Made by a program: the position numbers and the translations under genes. Below the pieces are notes generated by a model. That model did not search any database. It was not told where the DNA came from and saw only the letters and a program-made list of their open reading frames with translations. A stretch of 18,992 nucleotides of DNA from Candidatus Dojkabacteria bacterium (GTDB taxonomy: Bacteria > Patescibacteriota > Dojkabacteria > J137). The stretch covers positions 1 to 18,992 of the forward strand of contig RFKV01000045.1 in assembly GCA_003694175.1 (NCBI GenBank), read 5' to 3'. This document shows, in pieces, positions 6,647-14,376 of the stretch (positions are counted from its first letter, which is position 1; each line of letters begins with the position of its first letter).

Positions 6647-9600
6647 TTATTCAAAATTAACATCATTCTCGCTCAAATCTAAGTACTCCTCTTCTTTTGT
6701 ACTTTTAGCATTCGACATAACATCAGTTTGAACTGAATCGCCAGCTTCAGAATTTCCAACTGCATCCACTATCTCTTCCAATGACATATCGACGTATGTG
6801 TAATCAATTTCAGGATCTAACTTTGTAAGTTTTATACCTAAACCAGCTAACTCTTTCTCAAAAACTGTGAATGATTCAGGAATTTTTGGTGGAACTATTT
6901 TTTGGTTCGTAATAATTGACTTGTAGGCAGCAGCTCTTCCCACCATATCATCTGATTTTATAGTCAACATTTCGTGTAACAAGTACGGTACTCCATGTGC
7001 TTCTAACGTCCAAACCTCCATTTCACCAAACCTTCTGCCACCTTTTTGTGCCTTTCCACGTACCGGCTGTTGAGTAACTAGAGTGTACGGACCTGTAGAT
7101 CTAGCATGAACCTTATGATCAGCAAGGTGATCTAACTTTAAAAAATATCTGAACCCTACCGCAATCTTTTGATCATAAGGCTCTCCTGTTTTTGGGTCAT
7201 ACAATTCCACTTTTTCTTCTATATCTACGTTCTTTTCCTTAGCAAGCTTAAAGAGATCATCAAACGAAAATTTTGAGAAGGGTTGCACCTCAAGGGATAT
7301 CCCCAACTTATGTGCTATCGCTCCCAAATGAGCTTCAATTAGCTGACCTAAGTTCATCCTTCTAACCATAGACGAAGGACCTAAAATTATATCTACAGGT
7401 TCACCATCCTTTGTATACGGCATATCGTACTCAGGCAGTATCTTAGTTACCACACCTTTGTCTCCGTGAAAGCCTGTGAGTTTATCACCTATTGATATCT
7501 TGTGAGTTTTTGCCACCCAGACTTTAACTTGTTTGAGAACTCCTGCCTCTAACTTTGCACCCCTTTCTCGATCCAGCACCTGCACTCCTACAACAACTCC
7601 ATGCTCACCGTTGGGCATTCTAAGCGAATTATCGCGTACATCTCGAGCATACTCACCAAAAATTGCTCTCAGTAATTTTTCCTCAGCTGTTAACTCAGCC
7701 TCACCTTTTGGAGAAATTATCCCAACAAGAATATCGTTAGATTCGACATGTGCTCCAATTCTGACCAAACCATTTTCATCTAGGTTTCTCAAAGCTTTTG
7801 AATTTACGTTAGGAATATCTCTTGTTATAACTTCGTTCCCTAACTTAGTTTCTCTGATCTCCTGAGAATACTCTTGTATATGTATAGACGTCAAAATATC
7901 ATCTCTAACTAATCTTTCGGATATCACAATACCATCCTCATAGTTGTAACCCTCATATACTACATAAGCCACTCTCAAATTTGTACCAAGTGAAATTTCT
8001 CCGTTAACTGAACATGGACCATCAATAAGTAAATCTCCCTTTTTTACAGGCTGTCCAGAAGTAACCACAACTTTCTGGGAAAAACAAGTATTCTGATTAG
8101 TTCTCACGAACTTTTGTACATCATATCTACGCTTAGAAAAACCACCTTCTATATTGTAGTTCACTACTACTACTGAAGCATCTGCATACTCCACAACTCC
8201 ATCTTCCTCAGCATAAACACATCTCCCACTTGCTTTTGCAGCTAAACTTTCAAATCCAGTCCCAACAATCGGTGGTTCGGGTCGTAAAAGTGGCACAGCC
8301 TGTGTCTGTGTTTTAGCTCCAATCAACGTTCTATTTGGATCATCATTTCCTGCAAAAGGAATCAGTAATATACCCAAACCTCCTATCTGACTTGGACTAA
8401 CGTCTATGCAGTCTATCTTATGTACCTTAACCTTACTATAGAGCTGCCCATCTCTAACAAAGGCATACTTTTGTGTTATGTTCCCAAACTCATCTCTTTC
8501 AAGATCATAACTTGCAATCAAATGTTCTCCTTCTTCATCAGCGTCAAGATATATTATTTCATCGCTAACAAATGGATTGATAAATATCTTCTGTATTTTA
8601 TTTTTTTTCGCCTCCTCTACTATTTTCTCTGTCAAAAGATCTCCTTTTTTTGCTATACCTTCTAAATCTTGATCTAAGTATCTGTTTTTAAATTTTGTAT
8701 CCTTTATATCGTCATTATCAACATCAAATACGGATATGACCTTGTTGTAAGGTGCCTCCAAAAAACCATATGAATTCACTCTTGCATATATTGCCATCTG
8801 GTTAACCATTCCCACCGAAGGGCCTTCTGGAGTAGTAATCGGACATAACTTAGAGTAATGCGAATTATGCACGTCTCTTACTGAGAATGTAGCCCTCTCT
8901 GGAGTCAATCCTCTAGCACCACCAGCTGTTATTCTTCGTTTTGCCTCTATCTCTGAAAGTATATTTATTTGATCCATAAACCTTACTAAGGCGGAACTTC
9001 CAAAGAATTGATTAATGGCCGAAGCCAAAGGTCTTGAGTTCACTAACATCGAAGGAGTAACTTTTTCATCAGTTGAAAAAGCAGACATTTTATCCTTGAT
9101 TGATTTTTCCATTGCTAGTACACCCAACCTCAATTTCTCGGACAGCAACTCATTTACTCCTCTGATTCTCCTGTTTGATAATGAGTCTATATCATCAGGG
9201 GAAATCATCCCATGATTTAATTTAAGTAATGTCCTTACTATATTTACTATATCCGTTTTATTAAGTTGATAATCTTCAGGTTTTATTTCATCTTTGATGC
9301 CTAATTTTTTGTTCAACTTGTACCTTCCAACCCTACCAAGGTAAAACCTCCTCTTGTTAAAAAATATGTTGTCTAATAAGTTTCTAGCACTTTCAAGGGA
9401 TAATGCGTCCTCTGGTCTTAACCTTCTATGAATTTCTAGTAAGGCCTCTTCTGTATTACTGGTTGGATCTTTTTTCAAGGTAGTTTCCACATAGCTCACA
9501 TCTCCCTCCTCACATCCTGATAAGACCCTTCTAATATCATCATCACTACTAAACCCCAATGCTCTCAGTAATGTAGTCAAAAGGATTTTTGACCTTTTTT

Positions 9601-10159
9601 GAAAGATTTTAACACTCATTACACCAAATCTGTTCAGCTCAAACTCATACCAATTTCCCCTTTGAGGCATTAATTTAACTGAATATAGCTTTCTTTTTGG
9701 AGTTGACGCTTTTGATTCACTCAGTAAAAGCCCTTCTGATCTAAGAATTTGAAAAACTACAACCTTCTCACTACCGTTATATATAAAAGACGCCCTCTCA
9801 CTCATAAGTGGCATGTCACAAAGGAAAATCTTTTGCTTTTTTATTTCCGAAGTCTTTTTGTTTAATAACTTTACTACTGCGTATACTGGAGCTTCGTAAG
9901 ATCTACCAAGTAAACTCGCTTCATGAAAACTTATCTCAGGTTCACCCCATGAGAAACTTTCAAAACTAAGCCGCCAAAAATTTCCTGTGCTGTCTTCTAT
10001 TGGATTAATTTCTTCAAACAGTTCATTAAAGCCGCTTTCCTTAAACTGCCTAAAAAAATTCTTTTGCGCCTCAAGTAAATCTACCTCGAATACATCTACC
10101 GGATTCTGAGTTAGAGAAAATCTGTTTTTTCTCGAAAGTTTTTCAGACAATACGCTCAT
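6647..10159 (-). CDS. rpoB: DNA-directed RNA polymerase subunit beta (RpoB)
   Basis: This is the beta subunit, 1170 residues, a normal bacterial length. Landmarks: the rifampicin-pocket/fork region GSSALVRFMDQINILSEIEA followed by KRRITAGG (about 387-414); RDVHNSHYSKLCPITTPEGP, matching the family RDVHPTHYGRxCPIETPEGP; LIGAKTQTQAVPLLRPE; YNYEDGIVISERLV; GDKLTGFHGDKGVVTKI; RRMNLGQLIEAHLG; and the C-terminal GGRRFGEMEVWTLEAHG that docks with beta'. The last 35 or so residues are an acidic tail. Substitutions at usually conserved places include T619 for E. coli R678 and F897/D900 in the GRHGNKG loop; R1106 is kept in RRMNLGQ. The gene leads the rpoB-rpoC-rpsL-rpsG block. The rplJ/rplL genes often found upstream are absent; a 223-nt spacer and an unrelated envelope gene precede it. 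Confidence 0.98.
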   Translation of the reverse strand: MSVLSEKLSRKNRFSLTQNPVDVFEVDLLEAQKNFFRQFKESGFNELFEEINPIEDSTGNFWRLSFESFSWGEPEISFHEASLLGRSYEAPVYAVVKLLNKKTSEIKKQKIFLCDMPLMSERASFIYNGSEKVVVFQILRSEGLLLSESKASTPKRKLYSVKLMPQRGNWYEFELNRFGVMSVKIFQKRSKILLTTLLRALGFSSDDDIRRVLSGCEEGDVSYVETTLKKDPTSNTEEALLEIHRRLRPEDALSLESARNLLDNIFFNKRRFYLGRVGRYKLNKKLGIKDEIKPEDYQLNKTDIVNIVRTLLKLNHGMISPDDIDSLSNRRIRGVNELLSEKLRLGVLAMEKSIKDKMSAFSTDEKVTPSMLVNSRPLASAINQFFGSSALVRFMDQINILSEIEAKRRITAGGARGLTPERATFSVRDVHNSHYSKLCPITTPEGPSVGMVNQMAIYARVNSYGFLEAPYNKVISVFDVDNDDIKDTKFKNRYLDQDLEGIAKKGDLLTEKIVEEAKKNKIQKIFINPFVSDEIIYLDADEEGEHLIASYDLERDEFGNITQKYAFVRDGQLYSKVKVHKIDCIDVSPSQIGGLGILLIPFAGNDDPNRTLIGAKTQTQAVPLLRPEPPIVGTGFESLAAKASGRCVYAEEDGVVEYADASVVVVNYNIEGGFSKRRYDVQKFVRTNQNTCFSQKVVVTSGQPVKKGDLLIDGPCSVNGEISLGTNLRVAYVVYEGYNYEDGIVISERLVRDDILTSIHIQEYSQEIRETKLGNEVITRDIPNVNSKALRNLDENGLVRIGAHVESNDILVGIISPKGEAELTAEEKLLRAIFGEYARDVRDNSLRMPNGEHGVVVGVQVLDRERGAKLEAGVLKQVKVWVAKTHKISIGDKLTGFHGDKGVVTKILPEYDMPYTKDGEPVDIILGPSSMVRRMNLGQLIEAHLGAIAHKLGISLEVQPFSKFSFDDLFKLAKEKNVDIEEKVELYDPKTGEPYDQKIAVGFRYFLKLDHLADHKVHARSTGPYTLVTQQPVRGKAQKGGRRFGEMEVWTLEAHGVPYLLHEMLTIKSDDMVGRAAAYKSIITNQKIVPPKIPESFTVFEKELAGLGIKLTKLDPEIDYTYVDMSLEEIVDAVGNSEAGDSVQTDVMSNAKSTKEEEYLDLSENDVNFE

Positions 10160-10382
10160 AGCTCGTATATTATCAAATAAATTAATGAAAATTTAAAATT
10201 CAAACAAATTAAAAGTAAATAAGCACTTATAGTTCAATCAATTTAACGTCTCTACAACAATCCTAAGCTTCAGAAACATAAATTATTAATGTTAAGATAA
10301 GAAAATAAACAAATGACAAACAAAATTGCGTTTGATTCGTGATTTTAACAATAAAAGCCTAAACACATCAAGTGAAAGGTTA
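10160..10382. other. Spacer upstream of rpoB, probable promoter region
   Basis: This 223-nt AT-rich stretch must hold the rpoB promoter if the envelope genes upstream are a separate unit. On the minus strand GATAAT (5 of 6 to consensus) ends 9 nt before the rpoB ATG, with a weak TTTAAA 17 nt further upstream; this would give a nearly leaderless mRNA. A second -10-like TATAAG lies about 55 nt further up. No ORF, RNA gene, attenuator or clear terminator hairpin was recognised. Confidence 0.35.
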
Positions 10383-11033
10383 TTATAACCAATCTACAGG
10401 GTCCACATTTTTGATCACATCACCAGATTTGAGTTCTAAGACCACTGGCTGCACTGTTGACTGATTTCTCTCACAAACTTTTTCATTTTTTGATTCAATG
10501 AAACATTTAACATAGGAATTATAGATACCAGTTTTATCTCCAGTAGTTTTTTTACCTTCAAAAATTTTTGAAAAGACAATATAACTTCCTGGTGGCACTA
10601 ATATCTCAAAATTTTTAGATATTGTATTAGCAGTTACACAAAAATTGATAAGATCATTTTTGGCGTTTTGTGCACAAACCAGTTGACTTTGGTTTTGGAG
10701 AAAACCTCCTTCTGATACAAAACCTATAACATTTCCAATTATCCTTGCTAACGCTGAACTTTTTAGATTATCTATCTCGGCGTTCAACTCCTTATTTTTT
10801 GATCGTAAACCCTCAACCTCTGCGTTGAGTTTGTTAAAACTGTCCTGCAAATTCTGAATCGTGAACTCTTTGTCAGCTACTTCCATGTTTAAATTAGACC
10901 TGGTTTTTTCAAAAATTTGATTTAGTCTATCTATTTCAACTCTCTGGTAAACATTAAATCCAACCAAAACTAGAAAAAGCGCCAGCGCAAAAAGAACAAA
11001 TAATAACTTCAAGTAACTAAGTATCTTTTTCAT
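10383..11033 (-). CDS. Membrane-anchored coiled-coil protein, function unknown
   Basis: The family is not recognised. The 216-residue product has a Lys-containing N-terminus and one hydrophobic segment (about 7-29), then a heptad-like charged stretch (about 30-93, rich in Leu/Asn/Glu/Lys) likely to be a coiled coil. The C-terminal domain has four cysteines (C120, C132, C177, C187), which could form disulfides outside the cell, and a beta-type segment LVPPGSYIVFSK (145-156). The likely topology is an N-terminal anchor with the remainder outside. The ATG at 11033 is chosen (MKKILSYLK, typical of an anchor), overlapping the upstream gene by 17 nt; an earlier in-frame start at 11075 would overlap it by 59 nt. 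The overlap implies coupled translation and a shared role with the upstream secreted protein. Confidence 0.7.
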   Translation of the reverse strand: MKKILSYLKLLFVLFALALFLVLVGFNVYQRVEIDRLNQIFEKTRSNLNMEVADKEFTIQNLQDSFNKLNAEVEGLRSKNKELNAEIDNLKSSALARIIGNVIGFVSEGGFLQNQSQLVCAQNAKNDLINFCVTANTISKNFEILVPPGSYIVFSKIFEGKKTTGDKTGIYNSYVKCFIESKNEKVCERNQSTVQPVVLELKSGDVIKNVDPVDWL

Positions 11034-11487
11034 TGCTTTTAAACTTAATAAGATAAGCAACCGCAATTTTATCATAATCCTGCTTCACATCTTTCCAAAA
11101 AATCCTGTAATCAAACCTCACTGTTCTAAACAAATCTGAAGAATCCAAGAGGTAACTGTCAACTTGTTCAATTTTACTTACCAAATTAGGAAACTTTAAT
11201 TGAACCTCTATTATCTCTAAATCCTTAAATAAGATCGATCCTAGAGAAAATTTTTCGATACCTTTGTCTAAGTAAATTACACCAGTAATACTATCGGAAG
11301 AATCAAAAGAGTGAGTTATCACCCTTTGCTGTAACAAATTATCTTTTGTAAAAAAGAAAATCCTATGAAAAGGTGAAACTTCAGTGCTTTCACCACGAAC
11401 TTTACCAACAACTGCAGTAATATTTAGTTTCGAATAAACACATATCAAAGCAGCGAAAAAAATAAAACTTATTACTTTCTGAAACAT
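11017..11487 (-). CDS. Small secreted or anchored protein, function unknown
   Basis: The 156-residue product is not recognised. The N-terminus (about 1-19, MFQKVISFIFFAALICVYS) looks like a signal peptide or anchor. A Cys at 16 lies in ALIC, which does not fit a lipobox. The rest alternates hydrophobic and polar residues as in a beta-rich extracellular domain, for example IEVQLKFPNLVSKIEQV, and one Cys is the only one present. It begins 14 nt after the adenosyltransferase stop and its end overlaps the next gene by 17 nt, so all three are probably one transcript. On the minus strand TATTAT sits 8 nt before the ATG. Confidence 0.6.
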   Translation of the reverse strand: MFQKVISFIFFAALICVYSKLNITAVVGKVRGESTEVSPFHRIFFFTKDNLLQQRVITHSFDSSDSITGVIYLDKGIEKFSLGSILFKDLEIIEVQLKFPNLVSKIEQVDSYLLDSSDLFRTVRFDYRIFWKDVKQDYDKIAVAYLIKFKSNEKDT

Positions 11488-11501
11488 TTAGACAAATAAT
11501 A

Positions 11502-12074
11502 CTAAATTAACTTGATTGCATCAGGATTAGGTTGCCAGATTGTGTCAGATACTCCTCTATTGTAGTTTACTAATCTTGCTAATGTAAACATCCAATCAGA
11601 TAATCTATTAAGAAACTTCTTTATACTTTCACAGTTTTCAGGTTGATTTTCGGTCTTATTGATATAACGAACAAAGCTTCTTTCACAACTTCTACATATA
11701 GACCTAGCAACGTGAATATGTGCTGACACTACAGTTCCTCCAGGAATTATAAAATTTTCCAGCTTTGGAATTAGTTTATCCCAATTGTCTATTTCTTGTT
11801 CCATCCTAACAACTACAGGATCTAGATTTGTTGTATTATCTGCCCCTGCCAATACGCTTGAAATACTAAAAATCATACCCTGATAAAATCTAATTATATC
11901 TTTGACAAAAATCTCACTCTCAAGGGTTAAAAACTCACACACAAGACCCAGATAAGAATTCAGCTCATCTAGTTTACCTATCACATCTAACACTTCAGCA
12001 TCTTTTGAAATTCTTTTACCTATTAAACTTGTTTCACCATGATCTCCTGTTCGCGTATAAATTTTCTGGCTCAT
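11502..12074 (-). CDS. pduO: ATP:cob(I)alamin adenosyltransferase, PduO type
   Basis: The enzyme transfers the 5'-deoxyadenosyl group of ATP to cob(I)alamin to make adenosylcobalamin. The 190 residues fit a single PduO domain, a trimeric four/five-helix bundle. Motifs seen: the N-terminal ATP loop TRTGDHGETSL (7-17, family TKTGDxGxTxL), GKLDELNSYLG (33-43, family GxxDELNxxxG), IPGGTVVSAHIHVARSICR (110-128) with the conserved Arg-rich helix ending CERSFV, and NRLSDWMFTLAR (156-167). Symbols differ between organisms (pduO, cobO, mmaB). No B12 biosynthesis or B12-dependent enzyme gene is nearby. In a reduced genome the likely user is an adenosylcobalamin-dependent enzyme elsewhere, such as class II ribonucleotide reductase; that is inference. 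TATAAG lies 6 nt before the ATG. Confidence 0.92.
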   Translation of the reverse strand: MSQKIYTRTGDHGETSLIGKRISKDAEVLDVIGKLDELNSYLGLVCEFLTLESEIFVKDIIRFYQGMIFSISSVLAGADNTTNLDPVVVRMEQEIDNWDKLIPKLENFIIPGGTVVSAHIHVARSICRSCERSFVRYINKTENQPENCESIKKFLNRLSDWMFTLARLVNYNRGVSDTIWQPNPDAIKLI

Positions 12075-12129
12075 CGATATCTTATATTCAGTTAATAACT
12101 AATTGGAAGTTTAACACAACCATACTATT

Positions 12130-12771
12130 TTAGCCAAAAATACTTCTTTTAAATACAGCAATAAAAAAAATCGATAGTAAAACTGTGTTTGTGATTAAAC
12201 TTTGATATAGCTGGTAATAATCTAAAACTTCCTCATCCAACACCAATAAAGCGTCATTTGAAAACTGACCAGCTGAGTTAACCGCTATCAGTTTTTTCAC
12301 AGCATCGTCAATTTCACTGCTTAGTTCCTTGTTAACTTGGTCTGCGAAATTGATCTCTTTATTCAAACCATTTTTTATTCTGTTTCCAAACTCTGTATCA
12401 TTTATACCCAATACTTTACCTTGAAAGGTATTAAATTTTGAGTTTAGTTTTGATCTTTTTATTCTAACAACAAAATCAAAACCATACTCCTTTAAAGCCG
12501 CGTAATGATATATAATCGGGTTTTTTACGTCTTTTGAAGGTTCTTGAGAAACTTGTATCAGTAGATTTGGTGTTCCCGAAATTCTTACTATTGTACCTTT
12601 TTCAATACTGGATTTAACTTGCGGACTGTAGGTTTCAGGATTAATTTCCAAAATTGGTTTACTTAGCAATCTCAATTGTTCACTGTAACTAAAAGAGACA
12701 ATACCTGCAGATATACCCACCAATGCAAATACAAAAAAAATACTTCTAAGTAGGCTAGGTTTTTTCCTCAT
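12130..12771 (-). CDS. Two-pass membrane protein with extracellular domain, function unknown
   Basis: The 213-residue product is not recognised. A basic N-terminus (MRKKPSLLR) precedes a hydrophobic helix (about 10-29). A second helix lies near the C-terminus (about 192-208), followed by KRS, so both ends should be cytoplasmic with about 160 residues outside. The outer region contains KGTIVRISGTPNLLIQ (58-73), a beta-like stretch, and a later helical part rich in Asp/Glu. It is first in a leftward run with the adenosyltransferase (55-nt gap) and two further envelope proteins. On the minus strand TATAAA lies 9 nt before the ATG. No catalytic motif was seen. Confidence 0.6.
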   Translation of the reverse strand: MRKKPSLLRSIFFVFALVGISAGIVSFSYSEQLRLLSKPILEINPETYSPQVKSSIEKGTIVRISGTPNLLIQVSQEPSKDVKNPIIYHYAALKEYGFDFVVRIKRSKLNSKFNTFQGKVLGINDTEFGNRIKNGLNKEINFADQVNKELSSEIDDAVKKLIAVNSAGQFSNDALLVLDEEVLDYYQLYQSLITNTVLLSIFFIAVFKRSIFG

Positions 12772-12876
12772 AACACTTATTTTATATTAGTAGTAAACTT
12801 TTTTAAACTCATCAATCGAGATTAAAAAGCTCATGCGTCAAATTTGTTCATTTATTCAAACAGTAAACTATGTTCA

Positions 12877-12895
12877 TATAAGTCTCAAGACTATA
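12877..12895. repeat. Imperfect inverted repeat in the divergent spacer
   Basis: TATAAGTCT, two bases, then AGACTATA: five paired bases (AGTCT/AGACT) plus three more after a single-base bulge. It is followed by T-rich sequence on the plus strand, but no rightward gene ends nearby, so an operator is as likely as a terminator. The signal is short and could be chance in AT-rich DNA. Confidence 0.25.
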
Positions 12896-13108
12896 CTTTT
12901 TTCCAACACTTTACAAGATAGATTAAGATGCATTAAACAGCAGTATTACAACTTGTACAACCTTCTGAAGAGCTATAAATGCCATAAATCACAAATTTAG
13001 AATACCTCTATAGTGATGAAATATCTTTATCTAGATTTCAACACCTTGTCAAAAATAGTCTTTTGTTGTACTGCTTTAAGTTTATTTGATGAGTTAAAGT
13101 CACAAATT

Positions 13109-13117
13109 TGTTAAAAT
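13109..13117 (+). promoter_or_regulatory. Candidate extended -10 promoter for the beta-propeller gene
   Basis: TG-T-TAAAAT forms an extended -10 (hexamer 5 of 6 to consensus) about 59 nt before the ATG at 13176. It overlaps the perfect palindrome ACAAATTTGT (13102-13111), so a repressor bound there could block it. No -35 at standard spacing. Confidence 0.3.
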
Positions 13118-13175
13118 CATGTCGACAGCTAGTCTGGATTGATTTTGTAACTTGGTTTATAAACTTATTGACAAA

Positions 13176-14282
13176 ATGAACAAACTAAAACTTGCAGTTG
13201 TATCTTTGCTTTCAATCTCAATAGTTTTAGTTTTATTCATCCTTAACAATGAGAACAAAAAAGGGGCAGTTTTAATAAACCTGGAAGAAAATGAAGCCCC
13301 TACATCAGCACCGACACAAGAAATCATTTTTGATCCCAATCTGTCTAAATTAGATCTAGTAAAATTTAGTTACGTGTCAATCAGAGAAGATGATACTTTA
13401 GAGCTAATAGATAAACTAGGAACAAGTGTGATCATAAATCTAGACAGAAAACTTTGGCAGAGTGCATCTTGGTCGCCTAGTGGAGTTTTACTTGCGGTTA
13501 AAGGAATTACAAAAGATCAAGTTTATGATCTTTACATATTCGATCTGATCAAGAAGAAGTGGAAAAAAGCTACTGACTTCGCAAACCAAAAAAGCGGAGT
13601 GCAGGATTTTTTCTGGATTGGATCAAAGCGCATATTTTTCATCCAAGGCAAACATGATGATTCGTGGCTTCACTACTACGATCACGAGTCGGGCGAAATT
13701 TTAAAACTCGAAAAAACCAATGGTACAATAACAAATGTCTCACCTAACAGAAAATACTTCGTAATCAGGAATCAAAACGAAAAGTATGAAGTATTTGACT
13801 CCATGGGAAAAAGAATAGTGACTCTGGGTGATTTTTACGACAGTCTAGATACGTCAGTGAGATACAAAGTTGAGTCAGTAATATCAATAAACGATGAAGG
13901 AAGAATCATACTGAAATTTAAAGAAAATTTGTATGGCAAAACTGAAGTAGGCGCATCTTTAGCAAGTAAAATAGATTTACCAAACGCCGACTATCAAGTA
14001 GTTTGTTCACCAAGTCAAGAAGAGGTGTTACTACTGGAAGAATCATCTAGCCTTATAAAACTCTACTTGTTCAATTCTAAAAGAGAGTCTCTTAAACTTT
14101 TGAGCTACTTGGAAAATAAACGATTAGACAAAACACATAAAGCTGAGTGTTTTGCAAATGGCAATATTATACTTGCAACCGAAGGACATATAAATAAATG
14201 GTATGAATTTAGATCAGATAGAACTTCATTTACTGAACTGAACTTTATCAAAAATAGCAAGTATGTTAGAGCTTTTGATTAA
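13176..14282 (+). CDS. Membrane-anchored TolB/WD40-like beta-propeller protein
   Basis: The 368-residue product has an N-terminal anchor (about 5-24), then a Glu/Pro/Thr linker (about 36-50), then repeated beta-rich segments. SASWSPSGVLLAVKG (96-110) matches the TolB/PD40 repeat pattern xAWSPDGxxIAF, and later stretches (DFFWIGSKRIFFIQ, NVSPNRKYFVIRN) look like further blades. The propeller should lie outside the membrane, where such domains bind proteins or glycans. An upstream TTG at 13152 would add eight residues that spoil the signal anchor, so ATG at 13176 is preferred. The partner and exact role are unknown. recA follows after 94 nt but has its own promoter candidate. Confidence 0.65.
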   Translation: MNKLKLAVVSLLSISIVLVLFILNNENKKGAVLINLEENEAPTSAPTQEIIFDPNLSKLDLVKFSYVSIREDDTLELIDKLGTSVIINLDRKLWQSASWSPSGVLLAVKGITKDQVYDLYIFDLIKKKWKKATDFANQKSGVQDFFWIGSKRIFFIQGKHDDSWLHYYDHESGEILKLEKTNGTITNVSPNRKYFVIRNQNEKYEVFDSMGKRIVTLGDFYDSLDTSVRYKVESVISINDEGRIILKFKENLYGKTEVGASLASKIDLPNADYQVVCSPSQEEVLLLEESSSLIKLYLFNSKRESLKLLSYLENKRLDKTHKAECFANGNIILATEGHINKWYEFRSDRTSFTELNFIKNSKYVRAFD

Positions 14283-14328
14283 ATCAATTAAAAAAAGGAT
14301 TTTTGGTTTGATGAGACTAAAGATCATT

Positions 14329-14350
14329 TATAATTAACAATTGAATTATA
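14329..14350 (+). promoter_or_regulatory. recA promoter -10 inside an inverted repeat
   Basis: TATAATT (14329-14335) and AATTATA (14344-14350) form a perfect 7-bp inverted repeat with an 8-bp centre holding CAATTG. The left arm includes a perfect -10 hexamer TATAAT; TTGATG at 14308-14313 is a weak -35 at 15-nt spacing. The start site would be near 14341, a leader of about 36 nt before recA. A protein on the dyad would control access to the -10. It does not resemble LexA boxes of the GAAC-N4-GTTC or CTG-N10-CAG types. Confidence 0.35.
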
Positions 14351-14376
14351 TTGAGTTAGTTTATTATTAGTTTGTT

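Larger units (their letters stand above)
12772..13175. other. 404-bp divergent intergenic region
   Basis: This is the only long non-coding stretch. It lies between two genes reading outward, so it should carry promoters for both. It contains CAAATTTG palindromes at 12839-12846 and 13103-13110, a related TCACAAATTT at 12988-12997, and an imperfect dyad at 12877-12895. Reading both strands, I saw no tRNA (no GTTCRA-type T arm with matching acceptor stems), no known small RNA, no CRISPR repeat and no credible ORF. Confidence 0.5.

Noticed and set aside
8420..8665. 81-residue plus-strand ORF inside rpoB
   Set aside because: It lies antisense to a strongly conserved coding region and its Phe/Tyr/Ile-rich translation is typical of an antisense shadow.
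13152..13175. TTG at 13152 as start of the beta-propeller gene
   Set aside because: The extra eight residues precede a standard signal-anchor that begins well at ATG 13176.
12772..13175. Hidden tRNA or small RNA gene in the divergent spacer
   Set aside because: No T-arm consensus, CCA end or paired acceptor arms were found on either strand.
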